A stretch of 64,000 nucleotides of DNA, taken from contig NZ_VOSW01000014.1 of NCBI RefSeq assembly GCF_009690905.1, positions 1 to 64,000 of the forward strand. Direction: 5' to 3'. The notes beneath the pieces were generated by a model. It did no database searches, was not told the DNA's origin, and saw only the letters and a program-made list of their open reading frames with translations. How positions within the stretch are numbered: position 1 is the first letter of the stretch; every line of letters starts with the position of its first letter. Positions 19,514-29,406 of the stretch are shown piece after piece. This DNA is from Paraburkholderia madseniana. GTDB taxonomy: Bacteria > Pseudomonadota > Gammaproteobacteria > Burkholderiales > Burkholderiaceae. Position numbers and translations under genes: made by a program.

Positions 19514-20605
19514 ATGAAATATGATGCCTTGATCGTGGGGGCCGGCTTTGCGGGCGCAGTGTGTGCTGAGCGCCTTGCCGCTGCCGGCAAGCGAGTGCTG
19601 ATCATCGATAAGCGGAGTCACATCGGCGGAAACGCGTTCGATTGTCATGATGAGAACGGCGTGCTGATCCATCCATACGGTCCGCACATTTTTCACACAT
19701 CCGGCAAGCGAATTTTCGAGTATCTGTCGAATTTCACCGACTGGCGGCCCTACGAGCACCGTGTACTAGCTCATGTGGACGGAGAGCTTTATCCCATCCC
19801 TATCAACCGGACGACGATCAACAGGCTATACGACCTTGATCTGGACGAGCAGGGCGTGACGGCGTACCTCGAATCCGTTCGCGAGCCCCGGGACTCTGTC
19901 GCGACGAGCGAAGACGTGGTGTTAAGCAGCGTCGGCCATGATCTCTGCGAGAAATTCTTCCGCGGCTATACGCAAAAGCAGTGGGGACTCGACCTCTCTG
20001 AACTGTCAGCGGGGGTCGCTGCACGCATACCGACCCGCGCAAACGACGACGACCGCTACTTTACCGATGCGTTCCAGTTCATGCCCGCCCAGGGTTACAC
20101 ATCGATGTTCGAGAAGATGCTCGAACATCCGAACATCGAGGTGCGCCTGTCAGAGGATTTTCGCGCCATCAGGTCGATCGTGGAACGCGAGCACACAATC
20201 TATACGGGGCCCATTGATGCCTATTTCGACTTTCGCTTCGGCAAGCTCCCCTACCGCAGCCTGTTCTTTCAGCATGAACATCTGGGCGAAGTAGAACGCT
20301 TCCAGCAGACCGGGACGATCAACTACCCTAACGACCAGGAATACACGCGGATAACGGAATTCAAGCATCTGACCGGCCAGCAGCATAGCGGCACGTCGAT
20401 TGTGAGGGAGTATCCGCGAGCCGAAGGTGATCCGTACTATCCCATTCCTCGTCCCGAGAACGAGGCGCTTTTCAAGCGCTACCACGAACTCGCGGAGGCC
20501 ACGCCCGACGTCACGTTTGTCGGAAGGCTCGCGCAATATCGTTATTACAACATGGACCAGGTTGTGGGCGCTGCGCTGAAAGCCGCCGAGGAGCTGATCG
20601 AATGA
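19514..20605 (+). CDS. glf: UDP-galactopyranose mutase
   Basis: 363 residues, normal family length. The enzyme uses reduced FAD to convert UDP-galactopyranose to UDP-galactofuranose. The FAD motif is VGAGFAGAVCAERLA at the N-terminus. The diagnostic stretch HIGGNAFDCHDENGVLIH continues into YGPHIFHT. Later motifs are KFFRGYTQKQWG and the C-terminal RYYNMDQVVG, which contain flavin- and substrate-binding residues. ATG 19514 is chosen because homology begins there; the in-frame start 42 bases upstream adds nothing recognisable. Its stop overlaps the next gene by four bases, so a galactofuranosyltransferase partner is expected. Confidence 0.95.
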   Translation: MKYDALIVGAGFAGAVCAERLAAAGKRVLIIDKRSHIGGNAFDCHDENGVLIHPYGPHIFHTSGKRIFEYLSNFTDWRPYEHRVLAHVDGELYPIPINRTTINRLYDLDLDEQGVTAYLESVREPRDSVATSEDVVLSSVGHDLCEKFFRGYTQKQWGLDLSELSAGVAARIPTRANDDDRYFTDAFQFMPAQGYTSMFEKMLEHPNIEVRLSEDFRAIRSIVEREHTIYTGPIDAYFDFRFGKLPYRSLFFQHEHLGEVERFQQTGTINYPNDQEYTRITEFKHLTGQQHSGTSIVREYPRAEGDPYYPIPRPENEALFKRYHELAEATPDVTFVGRLAQYRYYNMDQVVGAALKAAEELIE

Positions 20606-21573
20606 ACCCCGTAAGCGCTGCCGCAATCGTTGTTTCGTACAACCGGCGAGCCTTGCTGGAAGAATGCGTCGAAGCGCTGCTTGCTCAAACGTGGCCCGTC
20701 GATGCGATTTACGTAGTCGACAACGGCAGCAACGACGGTTCGCGCGAGTATCTGGCTGCCGTTGAGGCAAAGCACGACAGGGTTTTCGTCGTTCTGTCGG
20801 AGAGCAACACCGGCGGGGCCGGCGGTTTCGCAAGGGGCATCAGCACTGCCTTTGCCAAAGGCTTCGATTGGTACTGGCTCATGGACGACGACGCAGAGCC
20901 TATGCCCGATGCGCTCGAAAAGCTGCTGGTGTCCAAGGACGCCGCACGCACTGACGTTGTTGCACTGTGCGGCACGGTATTTGGCATCGATCGGCGTGTG
21001 CAGTTCTGGCATCAGGGAACGTTCGACGAACGGATGCGACTCATTGTGTCAATGCCCGAGCACCACGCGGCCGCTTCCTTCAAGACCGACTATATGTCGT
21101 TCGTTGGAGCGTGCATTCGGCACGATGCGATTCAACGCGTAGGGTTCCCCGCCCACGAGTACTTTGTGTGGAACGACGACGTCGAATATACCGCGCGCCT
21201 GAGCCGCATTGGTGAACTGCGTTGCGTAACCGCCTCCCAGATGACACACAAGGACGGAGAAAACCGCGATATGATCCAGCGTCCGCGCTCTTTGCGCGCG
21301 TGGATCGAGACCAGGCGCATGCCCGCAGCGACGCAGTGGAAGTACGCGTGCGGGCTGCGCAACTATGTCGATATGGTGTTCAGGCATCGCGGTCCCGCGC
21401 CGTTTTGGGCCGCATCGATTTTTGCAAGAAGGCTTGTTCGTATTCTCGTCTTCGGTGATCGCCGTTTTAGCGTCATCGTGCTCTATGTCCGCTACTTTGA
21501 ACAGGCAGTGGGTCGAAGGCAGTTCGATACAGTCAGACCGACCGACTGGAAGAGATCTCTTGGCGATTCCTGA
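20602..21573 (+). CDS. Glycosyltransferase family 2, probable galactofuranosyltransferase
   Basis: 323 residues, GT-A fold. The N-terminus AAIVVSYNRRALLEECVEAL, then VVDNGSNDGS and the metal-binding WLMDDDAEP are typical of the GT2 branch that includes GlfT and rhamnosyltransferases. A later conserved stretch is FFVWNDDVEY-like (EYFVWNDDVEYTARL). The start overlaps the glf stop as ATGA, so the two are translationally coupled. This makes transfer of galactofuranose from UDP-Galf the most likely role. No membrane segment is visible. Confidence 0.88.
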   Translation: MNPVSAAAIVVSYNRRALLEECVEALLAQTWPVDAIYVVDNGSNDGSREYLAAVEAKHDRVFVVLSESNTGGAGGFARGISTAFAKGFDWYWLMDDDAEPMPDALEKLLVSKDAARTDVVALCGTVFGIDRRVQFWHQGTFDERMRLIVSMPEHHAAASFKTDYMSFVGACIRHDAIQRVGFPAHEYFVWNDDVEYTARLSRIGELRCVTASQMTHKDGENRDMIQRPRSLRAWIETRRMPAATQWKYACGLRNYVDMVFRHRGPAPFWAASIFARRLVRILVFGDRRFSVIVLYVRYFEQAVGRRQFDTVRPTDWKRSLGDS

Positions 21574-21878
21574 GCCCGACGGGGCCCGCAGCAAGCGACC
21601 TCCCTTGATAGGCCCACCGCCGCATACCCGCACATTACAGTTGAAGCGTCATTTCCTCCTCGCATGGAGCGCGCTATTAATATTTATCATTCGTAAGGAG
21701 AACTGTCGTTTCGACAAAGCTTAGTCAAATAACGCCTTTTCTCGCGCTTCGGTTCTGATCGCCTCCTAGGATTGATTTCACGATTGCAACGCGCGTCCTT
21801 GTCGTAAATCGTGGTTAGAAGTCGCCTGTTTGCGGACTTCTCAACATTGCAATAACTTGATGTTCAGGAGGTGGATTT
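21574..21878. other. Intergenic region before the beta-propeller gene
   Basis: About 305 bases. It has local AT-rich stretches (attaatatttatcattcg near 21677) and an isolated AAGGAGA at about 21695 without a following open frame. A strong caggaggtgg ribosome binding site at its end serves the next gene. A promoter is likely but not assignable by eye. Confidence 0.4.
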
Positions 21879-23669
21879 ATGGCTAACGCACTAAGCAGAA
21901 TCAACGCTGCTCGATTTGTTGCCGCTTTGATGCTCACCGGCATGGCCGGTTCAGGCGTACAGGCGCAAAGCTCGAACGCAGCACCAGCAGCGACGCTCGC
22001 GCCGGATCTTGGGGCAGCCGCAGCGGCGGCAGCAAAGGTACCGTTCCCGTTCCCTCATGGCCTCCACCCGTTCGGCAACGGACCGCACGTCGCGCCCGCC
22101 AGCGCGCTCGACGGATCGCAGATAGACAAACAGAACGGCGGAAACACGGTCAATCCGAATCGATTCCGCGACGATAGCGGGCCGGCCGCCGATACGCCAT
22201 TCCAGGCTCCCGAACTAGCAACCGCTGCTACGTTGGCCCGGATACCGGGAGCCTCCACCGCCGCGACCTTTACAGCAACCGACTGGCCGACGTATGGCAT
22301 GAACAGGCAGCGGACCGGGTATAACCCTGTCGAGACGGTGCTGAACGCGACCAACGTGAGCACGCTGAAACAACACTGGGCGTCCCCTGTTCTTGACGGC
22401 GCCATCCTGACTCAGCCGGTTTTGGCTACCGGCGTGTTGATCAACAACGTTCCGACCGATATCGTCTATGTTGCGACGGAGGGAAACACAACATGGGCGC
22501 TGAATGCCACGACGGGGGCCACCATTTGGAAGAGTGCCCCCATCCCTCAGGCAACTCTGTCGCAGGGCTGTAGCGGGCTATTCAAAGGCAAGATTGGTGT
22601 GCAGGGGACGCCCGTAATCGACCATGCCAACAACCGCCTGTTCGTCGCGAGCGGGAAAGGTTACTTGCATGCGTACGATATGGCGACCGGCGTCGATCTC
22701 CCGGGCTTCAACTTGCCTCTCCTCGACGCGGCGAATGCTTCTCCGCTAACGATGGTGTACGGCGGTTTGACGCTCAGTCCCGACGGTTCCTCAATATACG
22801 TTGCGACGGCCGGTGACCCCTGCGATACGCAGCCGTACCACGGACAGGTTATCCGCGCCTCGACCACCAACCCAGCCGCCATTCTGCAACGCTGGTTCCC
22901 CACCGGGGCAACCGGACCGAACGGGGGCGGCATATGGGGCTTTGGGGGCGTATCGATTCCACCTGACGGTACAGTCGTCTATGCACTGACGGGCAACGCA
23001 TTCGCCACCCCCGAAAACGCAGGGTTCGCCGAACACGTCGTGAAGCTCACCCCAACCCTGGCGGTGGCCGCGTCGAACTCACCACTTACTCCCTCGCCCA
23101 ACGCAGACATCGACTTCGGCGCTACGGCATTGCTGTTCCAGCGTCCCAACTGCCCGACGATGCTCGCTGCCTACAACAAGTCAGGCCCTCTGTTCATTTA
23201 TAACCGGGCCACCATTCAGCAGGCGGGTCCCATTCAAACGATGACGATTGCTCAGAGTTCGAACGACGGCAGCAACATAGGCATGCCTGCGTTCGACCCG
23301 GTGCTCAATCAGCTTTACGTCGTGTCTCCCTCCGATTCGGGGACTTTATATAAGCACGGGCTCATTGCACTGTCCATCGGTAGCACCTGTTCCGTCAACC
23401 CCAAACCTGTGTGGCAGACGCAAGTCGGCATCAACAGCCCCAACTTCAATCCGGCTATTCCGCCGGTCGCCGCAAACGGTGTGGTCTACTACGCCGACGG
23501 GATGGGCAACGATGTGTATGCGTTCGACGCGACAACCGGAGCCATACTTTTCCACGACCACTACACGCCAGTTCAATCCGGCGAGGGTAACTTCTCGTCG
23601 CCGTCGGTCGTGAATGGGCAGGTCTTCGTCGCGGGCAGCGACCATGTGGTTCATGCCTATGGCCTTTAA
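21879..23669 (+). CDS. Exported beta-propeller (PQQ-like repeat) protein
   Basis: 596 residues. The signal peptide is about residues 1-29, with a GSGVQAQ cleavage region. The mature protein starts with a low-complexity Ala/Pro part. Repeated blades follow, containing DIVYVATEGNTTWALNATTG, RLFVASGKGYLHAYDMATG and DVYAFDATTGAILFHDHYT, as in PQQ-dehydrogenase and BamB-type propellers. No dehydrogenase active-site or haem motif is obvious, so it may be a binding or scaffold protein. The start has an excellent AGGAGG. It sits inside the exopolysaccharide region, so a role at the cell surface with the polymer is possible. It may be either a separate transcript or the end of the glf unit. Confidence 0.75.
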   Translation: MANALSRINAARFVAALMLTGMAGSGVQAQSSNAAPAATLAPDLGAAAAAAAKVPFPFPHGLHPFGNGPHVAPASALDGSQIDKQNGGNTVNPNRFRDDSGPAADTPFQAPELATAATLARIPGASTAATFTATDWPTYGMNRQRTGYNPVETVLNATNVSTLKQHWASPVLDGAILTQPVLATGVLINNVPTDIVYVATEGNTTWALNATTGATIWKSAPIPQATLSQGCSGLFKGKIGVQGTPVIDHANNRLFVASGKGYLHAYDMATGVDLPGFNLPLLDAANASPLTMVYGGLTLSPDGSSIYVATAGDPCDTQPYHGQVIRASTTNPAAILQRWFPTGATGPNGGGIWGFGGVSIPPDGTVVYALTGNAFATPENAGFAEHVVKLTPTLAVAASNSPLTPSPNADIDFGATALLFQRPNCPTMLAAYNKSGPLFIYNRATIQQAGPIQTMTIAQSSNDGSNIGMPAFDPVLNQLYVVSPSDSGTLYKHGLIALSIGSTCSVNPKPVWQTQVGINSPNFNPAIPPVAANGVVYYADGMGNDVYAFDATTGAILFHDHYTPVQSGEGNFSSPSVVNGQVFVAGSDHVVHAYGL

Positions 23670-23827
23670 CTGATCAAGCTGCCCGGGGCAAGCCGTGCAC
23701 GTCAACTCACGCGCGCGTCTCGGGCAGCCCTCGTCATCCACCCGTCTTCTTTCCCTTGCGTCTCTCCCGCTATCGCTAAAGCCGGATCTACTCGGCCTCC
23801 CAATTTCAAAAATGCCTTCGCGCCCGA

Positions 23828-24973
23828 TTATCTCAGCTCCCCTGGCACGCCACGCGCGCTGCGCGCCGGCCAAAGCCAAACCAGGCGCCGCCGCACGGCA
23901 CCTTTTATCCGTTTCGGCGTAAGCTTCCCAAGCCACTCCGGCCTCGGCGCGGCCGGTGCATTCAATCGATCTTCAAGCCAGCGCAATCGCGCCTCATTTT
24001 CCCGCTCACGATCAGCGTAGAGCACTAGAGGAAACGGGTGCGCAAGCCGCGGGCCATAGAGCGCGAGCGCCGTGTCCACGATGTCGCGGTTCTCCTCGCG
24101 CTGCGTGAAGTACGCAAGATGAACAAACGGTACGCGGCGCACGCAGACGATACGGAGATCGTTGCGTTCGCAATGCATGTGCATCATATGCTCGTCATCG
24201 CGGCCCCCGTCGTCGATCGCATTCCACAGCGACTTGCGAAACAGGATGCAGCCGATCGAATAGCGAGATTGCGATGGCACATCGCACTGCTCCAGCGATT
24301 GCGTCGCAGCGATGAATGCGTCAGGCTGAAGGGTGGTGCGCTCGTGCAGCCAGCGCGCGATGTGCGGATAGCCCCATATGGTGCCGTTCGTACCGGTCTC
24401 GATCTGCTCCGCCGGAATGATCCGCAGCGGAAAACGCCCGCTACTGCCCGACCCGACGAAATGCGGATGCGCCTGCGTGGCAAAGTACTCCTGCTCCAGA
24501 TTCATCGCCTTCAGCAGCTGAGGAAAACCCCATGCGTTGTTATTGATGAGCGGCGTGACGTACGCCAGCTTCCGGCCATTTCCTCGCTCAGCGCTGTCAT
24601 AGGCCTCGACCATTTGGTCGAGCCATTGATGCGCAATCGGGAATGCATCGTCGTCGACCTTGCAAACCAGGTCGATGTTTTCGAACTCCGGTTTGGACAG
24701 TAACTTCCTGATCGACCGATAGGGGTCCCCTGGCACGATGTCGTCGACGACGTTGACGACACCGGGAAACAGCCTTTCGTAGCGCCGGGCCACACCGAGG
24801 GTGCGCTCGGCGTCGTACCCGCCGCGGCAATTCTGCAGCACGTAGAACGGCACACCCGGCGGTCGGTAGGCCATTTGACTCGCGAGCGCCAACTCGAGCG
24901 CCGCATAGTCACGACACGCAAGTATCACTACAGCCATTCTCCTTGCCTCAACGTCTGGATGCGATGTGTTCAT
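23828..24973 (-). CDS. Glycosyltransferase-like protein (GT-A type)
   Basis: 381 residues. The N-terminal half reads as a GT-A enzyme: MAVVILACRDYAALELAL, then LVCKVDDDAFPIAHQW, where VDDDAF is a DXD-type metal site. The C-terminal part is basic (KRIKGAVRRRL). The family could not be named exactly, but similar proteins occur in exopolysaccharide and capsule clusters. ATG 24973 has AAGGAG upstream. It follows the flippase gene on the same strand with a 36-base gap and is the last gene of that leftward run. Confidence 0.72.
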   Translation of the reverse strand: MNTSHPDVEARRMAVVILACRDYAALELALASQMAYRPPGVPFYVLQNCRGGYDAERTLGVARRYERLFPGVVNVVDDIVPGDPYRSIRKLLSKPEFENIDLVCKVDDDAFPIAHQWLDQMVEAYDSAERGNGRKLAYVTPLINNNAWGFPQLLKAMNLEQEYFATQAHPHFVGSGSSGRFPLRIIPAEQIETGTNGTIWGYPHIARWLHERTTLQPDAFIAATQSLEQCDVPSQSRYSIGCILFRKSLWNAIDDGGRDDEHMMHMHCERNDLRIVCVRRVPFVHLAYFTQREENRDIVDTALALYGPRLAHPFPLVLYADRERENEARLRWLEDRLNAPAAPRPEWLGKLTPKRIKGAVRRRLVWLWPARSARGVPGELR

Positions 24974-25009
24974 GCGTCAACTCCTTTTAACAAACTCGTG
25001 CATTTGGCA

Positions 25010-26269
25010 TTAGTCAGTCGATGCCCTTGCCAGGAAAATCGGAACTCTTTTCTTAACCAGGTAAAGCGCCATGCAGCCGGTGACAAGCGCTTCTGTCGCA
25101 AGTATCGACATCGCTGCGCCTTGCGCCCCAAAACGAATCGAAAGCGGCACCAACAGCGCGACGTTGAACACACCGGATCCCAGCAGGATCTCGCTGAATT
25201 TTTTCTTCATGCCGAGCGGTAGCATCATCTGGAGCCCAAGCACATTGTTTAGCGCCACCATCCACGGCACAAACGCCATCCACCGTAAAACGTCGACCAC
25301 CGGCGCATATTGAGGTCCCATACCGATGCGAACGATCCATGGAGCAAGCGCCCAGAGCATCACCGATACGGCGAACATGATTGTGCTCATCGCGTAAAGT
25401 GCCTTGCGCACGAGCGCATAGGCCTTCACGGTGTCCTCGGCAAACAGTGCATTGACGCGCGGATACATGGCGTTGCTGAGCGGCGCGATCAGGGACTGCG
25501 CCACGTTGCGAATCTTGTCGGCGGCACCAAAGTAACCTAGCGTTACGTTGCCCGCCAGAAATCCGAGCAACACGCTGTTCGTCGTCGTATAAAGACTGAT
25601 TGCAGCGGTCGCCATGAACACGTGCCATCCGTCCCTGAAGGCTCCGATAACATCGCTTACGCCCGGCAGCCAGAACGAGATCAATCTCATGCGCGCGATC
25701 AGCGTCAGTGAGATCAGCCCGGCGACGACGGTGCTCATTGATGCGATGAGCGCCGCTCGCCACGTGTCGTCGGGCGAGTGGACGAGGAGGTAGGTAGCGG
25801 GTATGACAAGCAAGCGTGCGCTCAACGTTGATATGGTGACAAAGGACATCCGCTCCAAACCCTGGAAGAGCCATTGCGGAAATAACACGGTGCCGATCAC
25901 CAACGGAAAGGTCGCAAATATGATGGGCCGAATCTCAATGAACTTCGGCACCAGCAAAACGCCAAGTACCAGAAGCGCAAGGCCAACGCACGCTACCAGC
26001 GTTTTGGCCACCTGCGTTTTCCAGAAAATTCTCGAAACAGCGTCGCGGTCGTTCTGCACCCTTGCAATCTCACCCGTAGCTGACCAGTTAAAGCCGTAGT
26101 CGGCGAGCAGGACCAGATAGGTCACCACCGCCTGAGCAAAAACGTAGGCGCCAAAATGGTTGGGACCCAGCACGCGGAACAGATACGGTAACGTCGCGAG
26201 CGGCAGCACCATATTCGCCACTTGCAAGACCGACAGTGCCAGCATGTTCCGCAATATTCCGTGCGCCAT
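25010..26269 (-). CDS. Wzx-type flippase for lipid-linked repeat units
   Basis: 419 residues with 12 or so hydrophobic helices. The N-terminus NMLALSVLQVANMVLPLATL followed by PYLFRVLGPNHFGAYVFAQA is typical of the PST/RfbX flippases. It should move undecaprenyl-linked oligosaccharides across the inner membrane. A second, different flippase lies at 34053-35540. The gene is part of a leftward run from the GT4 at 29007, after a 190-base gap from the preceding gene. Confidence 0.9.
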   Translation of the reverse strand: MAHGILRNMLALSVLQVANMVLPLATLPYLFRVLGPNHFGAYVFAQAVVTYLVLLADYGFNWSATGEIARVQNDRDAVSRIFWKTQVAKTLVACVGLALLVLGVLLVPKFIEIRPIIFATFPLVIGTVLFPQWLFQGLERMSFVTISTLSARLLVIPATYLLVHSPDDTWRAALIASMSTVVAGLISLTLIARMRLISFWLPGVSDVIGAFRDGWHVFMATAAISLYTTTNSVLLGFLAGNVTLGYFGAADKIRNVAQSLIAPLSNAMYPRVNALFAEDTVKAYALVRKALYAMSTIMFAVSVMLWALAPWIVRIGMGPQYAPVVDVLRWMAFVPWMVALNNVLGLQMMLPLGMKKKFSEILLGSGVFNVALLVPLSIRFGAQGAAMSILATEALVTGCMALYLVKKRVPIFLARASTD

Positions 26270-26459
26270 AGTGGGTCAGTCCGTGGTTATTCACCGATTC
26301 TCTGAATGCAGGAGGAGATGGTGTGCGAGTTACGCGCGCATCCACCACAGAGCAGTTGCCCGATCGACTTTTCTACGCTTGGATATGCTAAATAGTTTTC
26401 GACCACCGTCACCTATGGAACTGCCTGCCATGCGTGCTGCCGGCGGTCCGTGTCTGGGT

Positions 26460-27632
26460 CTATGTCATCCGCATGATATGTGCCAGCCGCTCCGCATAGC
26501 ACTGAGGCAAAAATGGGCTAACGTCGTAACGCCGCTCCGGCGTAGCGAGATGCGCGGCAAGCCCATCAAGCGCCGCTCGAAGACTTTCAGGGTCATCGCG
26601 ATACGTTATCTTGCTGCCGACGGCATTGCCAAAATCCAACCGATGAGCACCCTCCCGGATCAGCGTGGGCAACCCCAGCATTGCCGCCTCGACAATGACA
26701 AGCGGTGCGACTTCCATCCCCATTGACGGCAGGACGATCGCATCGGCAAAACGTCGCAGTTCCGAGAACAACCGGTCCTGCGGCAGGCTGCCGAAGAAAA
26801 CAAGCTTTCCCGACTCGACCAGCGGCGCATATCGTCGCTCGATCTCTTCGCGGTCGGCACCGTCGCCGAAAACACCTATGCGCTCGATACGCGCAAAATC
26901 GATCGAGCTCGCGAGCGCGATAAATTCCGCGAGACCCTTCTCGCGTACAACGCGTCCGACAAATGCAAGGCTGAAGCGCTCCCGATCGCGCACGCTCACC
27001 GGCTTGTTCGTCACACCGACGACCGAGGGGTTGTAAAGGACCACCGTGTTGTCGATCCCTCTGCGATGCAAAGCCTCCTGCATGAAATCACTTGGACAAA
27101 TTATCCGATCGAAGATGCGCTCTGGCTTGTACACCGCGCGCACTGTATGCCAGTAGGCTTTCGAAAAGATGTCATGGATTGCGCCTTTTGCGCTGACGCG
27201 CAACATCAAGACATGCCCCGTTTGCAACGCGTCGAGCGTCAAATGCTCGATATTGCCGTTCACCATGTAGTGCAGCGTCGGGTTGTAATAGATAAGATGA
27301 AAATCGTGACATGTCATATACGCAGCGTAACCTAACTCTCGCTTGTATCGAGCGATCACGCCGAGTACCGATGCTGATAAAGCATTGTGGTAGTTGTGGA
27401 CAAGAATCCTATCCGGCCGGAAGGTGCCAAGGGTTTGCTTGAGCGCGCGCGCGGCCGCCAGGTTCCACGATCTGGATAGCAACGACAAACTCCCCTGGAA
27501 TCGACTGACGTCAAAGCATTCCACTTCCACGCCGGACATTGCGCGTAGAAGGTCAGCGGACTGCCGATAGACGACCTCCGCCCCGCCCTTTTGCTCGAAA
27601 TCGTTGATAACCAAGACTCTGTATTGCTGCAT
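26460..27632 (-). CDS. Glycosyltransferase family 4, paralogue of the 8030-9271 gene
   Basis: 390 residues, GT-B. The N-terminus YRVLVINDFEQKGGAEVVYR and SGVEVECFDVSRF match the first GT4 of the cluster nearly residue for residue. The C-terminal half has FVGRVVREKGLAEFIALA and the APLVIVEAAMLGLPTL region that binds the nucleotide sugar. ATG 27632 has AGAGGCAGGC upstream. Two such paralogues in one cluster suggest an old duplication with split acceptor choice. The sugar cannot be told from sequence. Confidence 0.88.
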   Translation of the reverse strand: MQQYRVLVINDFEQKGGAEVVYRQSADLLRAMSGVEVECFDVSRFQGSLSLLSRSWNLAAARALKQTLGTFRPDRILVHNYHNALSASVLGVIARYKRELGYAAYMTCHDFHLIYYNPTLHYMVNGNIEHLTLDALQTGHVLMLRVSAKGAIHDIFSKAYWHTVRAVYKPERIFDRIICPSDFMQEALHRRGIDNTVVLYNPSVVGVTNKPVSVRDRERFSLAFVGRVVREKGLAEFIALASSIDFARIERIGVFGDGADREEIERRYAPLVESGKLVFFGSLPQDRLFSELRRFADAIVLPSMGMEVAPLVIVEAAMLGLPTLIREGAHRLDFGNAVGSKITYRDDPESLRAALDGLAAHLATPERRYDVSPFLPQCYAERLAHIMRMT

Positions 27633-27768
27633 GCCTGCCTCTTGTCAAGCAAGCGCGGTGCGCTCCACCAAGCAAGAGTACTTGGTGGCATATGAAACGC
27701 TATGTTCGGAATCGCACCGAGGCTCAGGTTGCGGTCCTGATCCCTGGCTACCAGGCAAGCGTAACAAG

Positions 27769-29007
27769 TCAAAACCTTGATGCGACGGGAGGTGCGCAAA
27801 CCGGGCGAGCGGCCCCGCCCGCCCCGAGCTGTTGCTCGAGAACATCCAGCAACTGACGTGCGGAGCGCTCCCACCGGAACTGGCGCGCATGCTCTCTGCC
27901 GCGTGCGCGCCAGACGTCGCGCAGCGCTGCGTCGCCCATCAACTGCGCCACTTTGTCGGCGATGTCTTCGACAGAGCGCGCGTCGCAATAGACCGCGGCA
28001 TCGCCGCATATTTCCGGCAGCGAGGCTTCTCGCGATACAACCACCGGACAACCGCACAACATCGCCTCGAGCGGCGGCAAGCCGAAGCCTTCATAAAGCG
28101 AGGGAAACACAAAACAGGCCGCATTTTCATACAGCGCACGCAACTCACCGTCCGATACGAAGCCGGCGGCGACGATGTTCTCCGAGAGGTCGTAGCCCAC
28201 CTTGGCTTTAGGATTGAAGATCCGCAAATCGCACCCGCCGACAACCACAAACTTCCAGTCGTGACGCTCACTCAGGTGCTCGATTGCGGCAAGCACACGG
28301 GCAAGGTTTTTTCCTACTGACAGATTGCCGACCACGAGGACATAACCGTCGTGCTGTAGATTCAGCCGTGACAAAATCAACTTGTCCGCCGCGATTCTGT
28401 CGAAATGGTCCACGCCATTCCAGACGACCGAAATACGCGACGCGTCTATCCCGAGACGCGCCATGATTCTTTTCTTCGAGAATTCCGACACCGTCACGAT
28501 GTGACTGGCGCTGTGCTTCAAGATTGAAAACGCGAAGCGATACCAGAGTCTGAACTTCCAGGAATAGTTTTCCGGCAAATCGTAGACCGCCACGTCATGC
28601 ATCATGACCACCTGACGACGTGCGAACAACGGCCCCATGTTGCAGAGGCTAAGCAGTGTTCGCCCGCCGGTCGCGAACGGCAGCGCAAGTTGCTCCCACG
28701 AAGAACCCTTCAACCAGCGCCCGACCGTTTTTGCTTTCGGCAGCGCGACGTCCGTGCGCGCGTCAACGGGAAGTAGCAACGGGAGGTCGGTGTCCTCGGG
28801 AAACAGTCGCTGAAACGCCATCGCCAGTTCATAGCCAACGCGTTGCACGCCAGTGATCCGCTGCGATGCGAATTTGCCGTTAATTGCAAACCCCGCAAAG
28901 GGTACCGGCCAGTTGCGACTTTGCATCGCGCCAGCGTCGGTTGGCGTCGCCGTCTGAACGGAAACAACTTTCCGATGAGTGTTGGATCGCTCCGCAAACT
29001 CGTCCAT
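27769..29007 (-). CDS. Glycosyltransferase family 4 (mannosyltransferase-like)
   Basis: 412 residues from ATG 29007, chosen for GGGGAG nine bases upstream and because the 52 codons before it show no homology. The N-terminal domain has FASQRITGVQRVGYELAMAF, a signature of the WbaZ/WcaI-like subset (I-TGV-R-Y). The C-terminal domain has VLVVGNLSVGKNLARVLAAI and the EX7E stretch YEGFGLPPLEAMLCGCPVV. A mannosyl or similar transfer to the growing repeat unit is likely. It is the first gene of the leftward run 29007 to 23828. Confidence 0.88.
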   Translation of the reverse strand: MDEFAERSNTHRKVVSVQTATPTDAGAMQSRNWPVPFAGFAINGKFASQRITGVQRVGYELAMAFQRLFPEDTDLPLLLPVDARTDVALPKAKTVGRWLKGSSWEQLALPFATGGRTLLSLCNMGPLFARRQVVMMHDVAVYDLPENYSWKFRLWYRFAFSILKHSASHIVTVSEFSKKRIMARLGIDASRISVVWNGVDHFDRIAADKLILSRLNLQHDGYVLVVGNLSVGKNLARVLAAIEHLSERHDWKFVVVGGCDLRIFNPKAKVGYDLSENIVAAGFVSDGELRALYENAACFVFPSLYEGFGLPPLEAMLCGCPVVVSREASLPEICGDAAVYCDARSVEDIADKVAQLMGDAALRDVWRARGREHARQFRWERSARQLLDVLEQQLGAGGAARPVCAPPVASRF

Positions 29008-29406
29008 CAGATATCTCCCCAGATGATCCTGAGACCGCAGCGCCGTGCGCCCAGGTTTCGCCCGCGACGTTCGAATTACGTCGCCTGCCGATTTGTCGCA
29101 CCATTCCGGCGTGCCAGACGGTGCGGGTGCCGAAGCCGGTCGCCAGCCATCCCAAGGCTGCATTAAGCAATCTTGCGGGAAGCTCCCTCAGTACGGTTTC
29201 ACACACAAGGCCCGGCGGCAAACGTAAGCGCGCAGCCGACCGCTTTGAAAGTTCGATTCCGTACTGATGAGTGGAGCCGCGCACCCTATTTTGGTCTGGC
29301 CTGTCGCCCAGAAAAAGCGGCGTCCCGCGTGGCCTCTCAGCACCTGCATCTTTGCTCGTCGAACCGAACGGGCTATTTCCACGAGCGATCCAACGAGGAT
29401 GATCCC
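29008..29406. other. Divergent intergenic region
   Basis: About 400 bases between the divergent GT4 gene and the PslG-like hydrolase gene. It must carry both promoters. Open frames extend into it from both sides but without homology. No operator or terminator is recognised. Confidence 0.4.
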
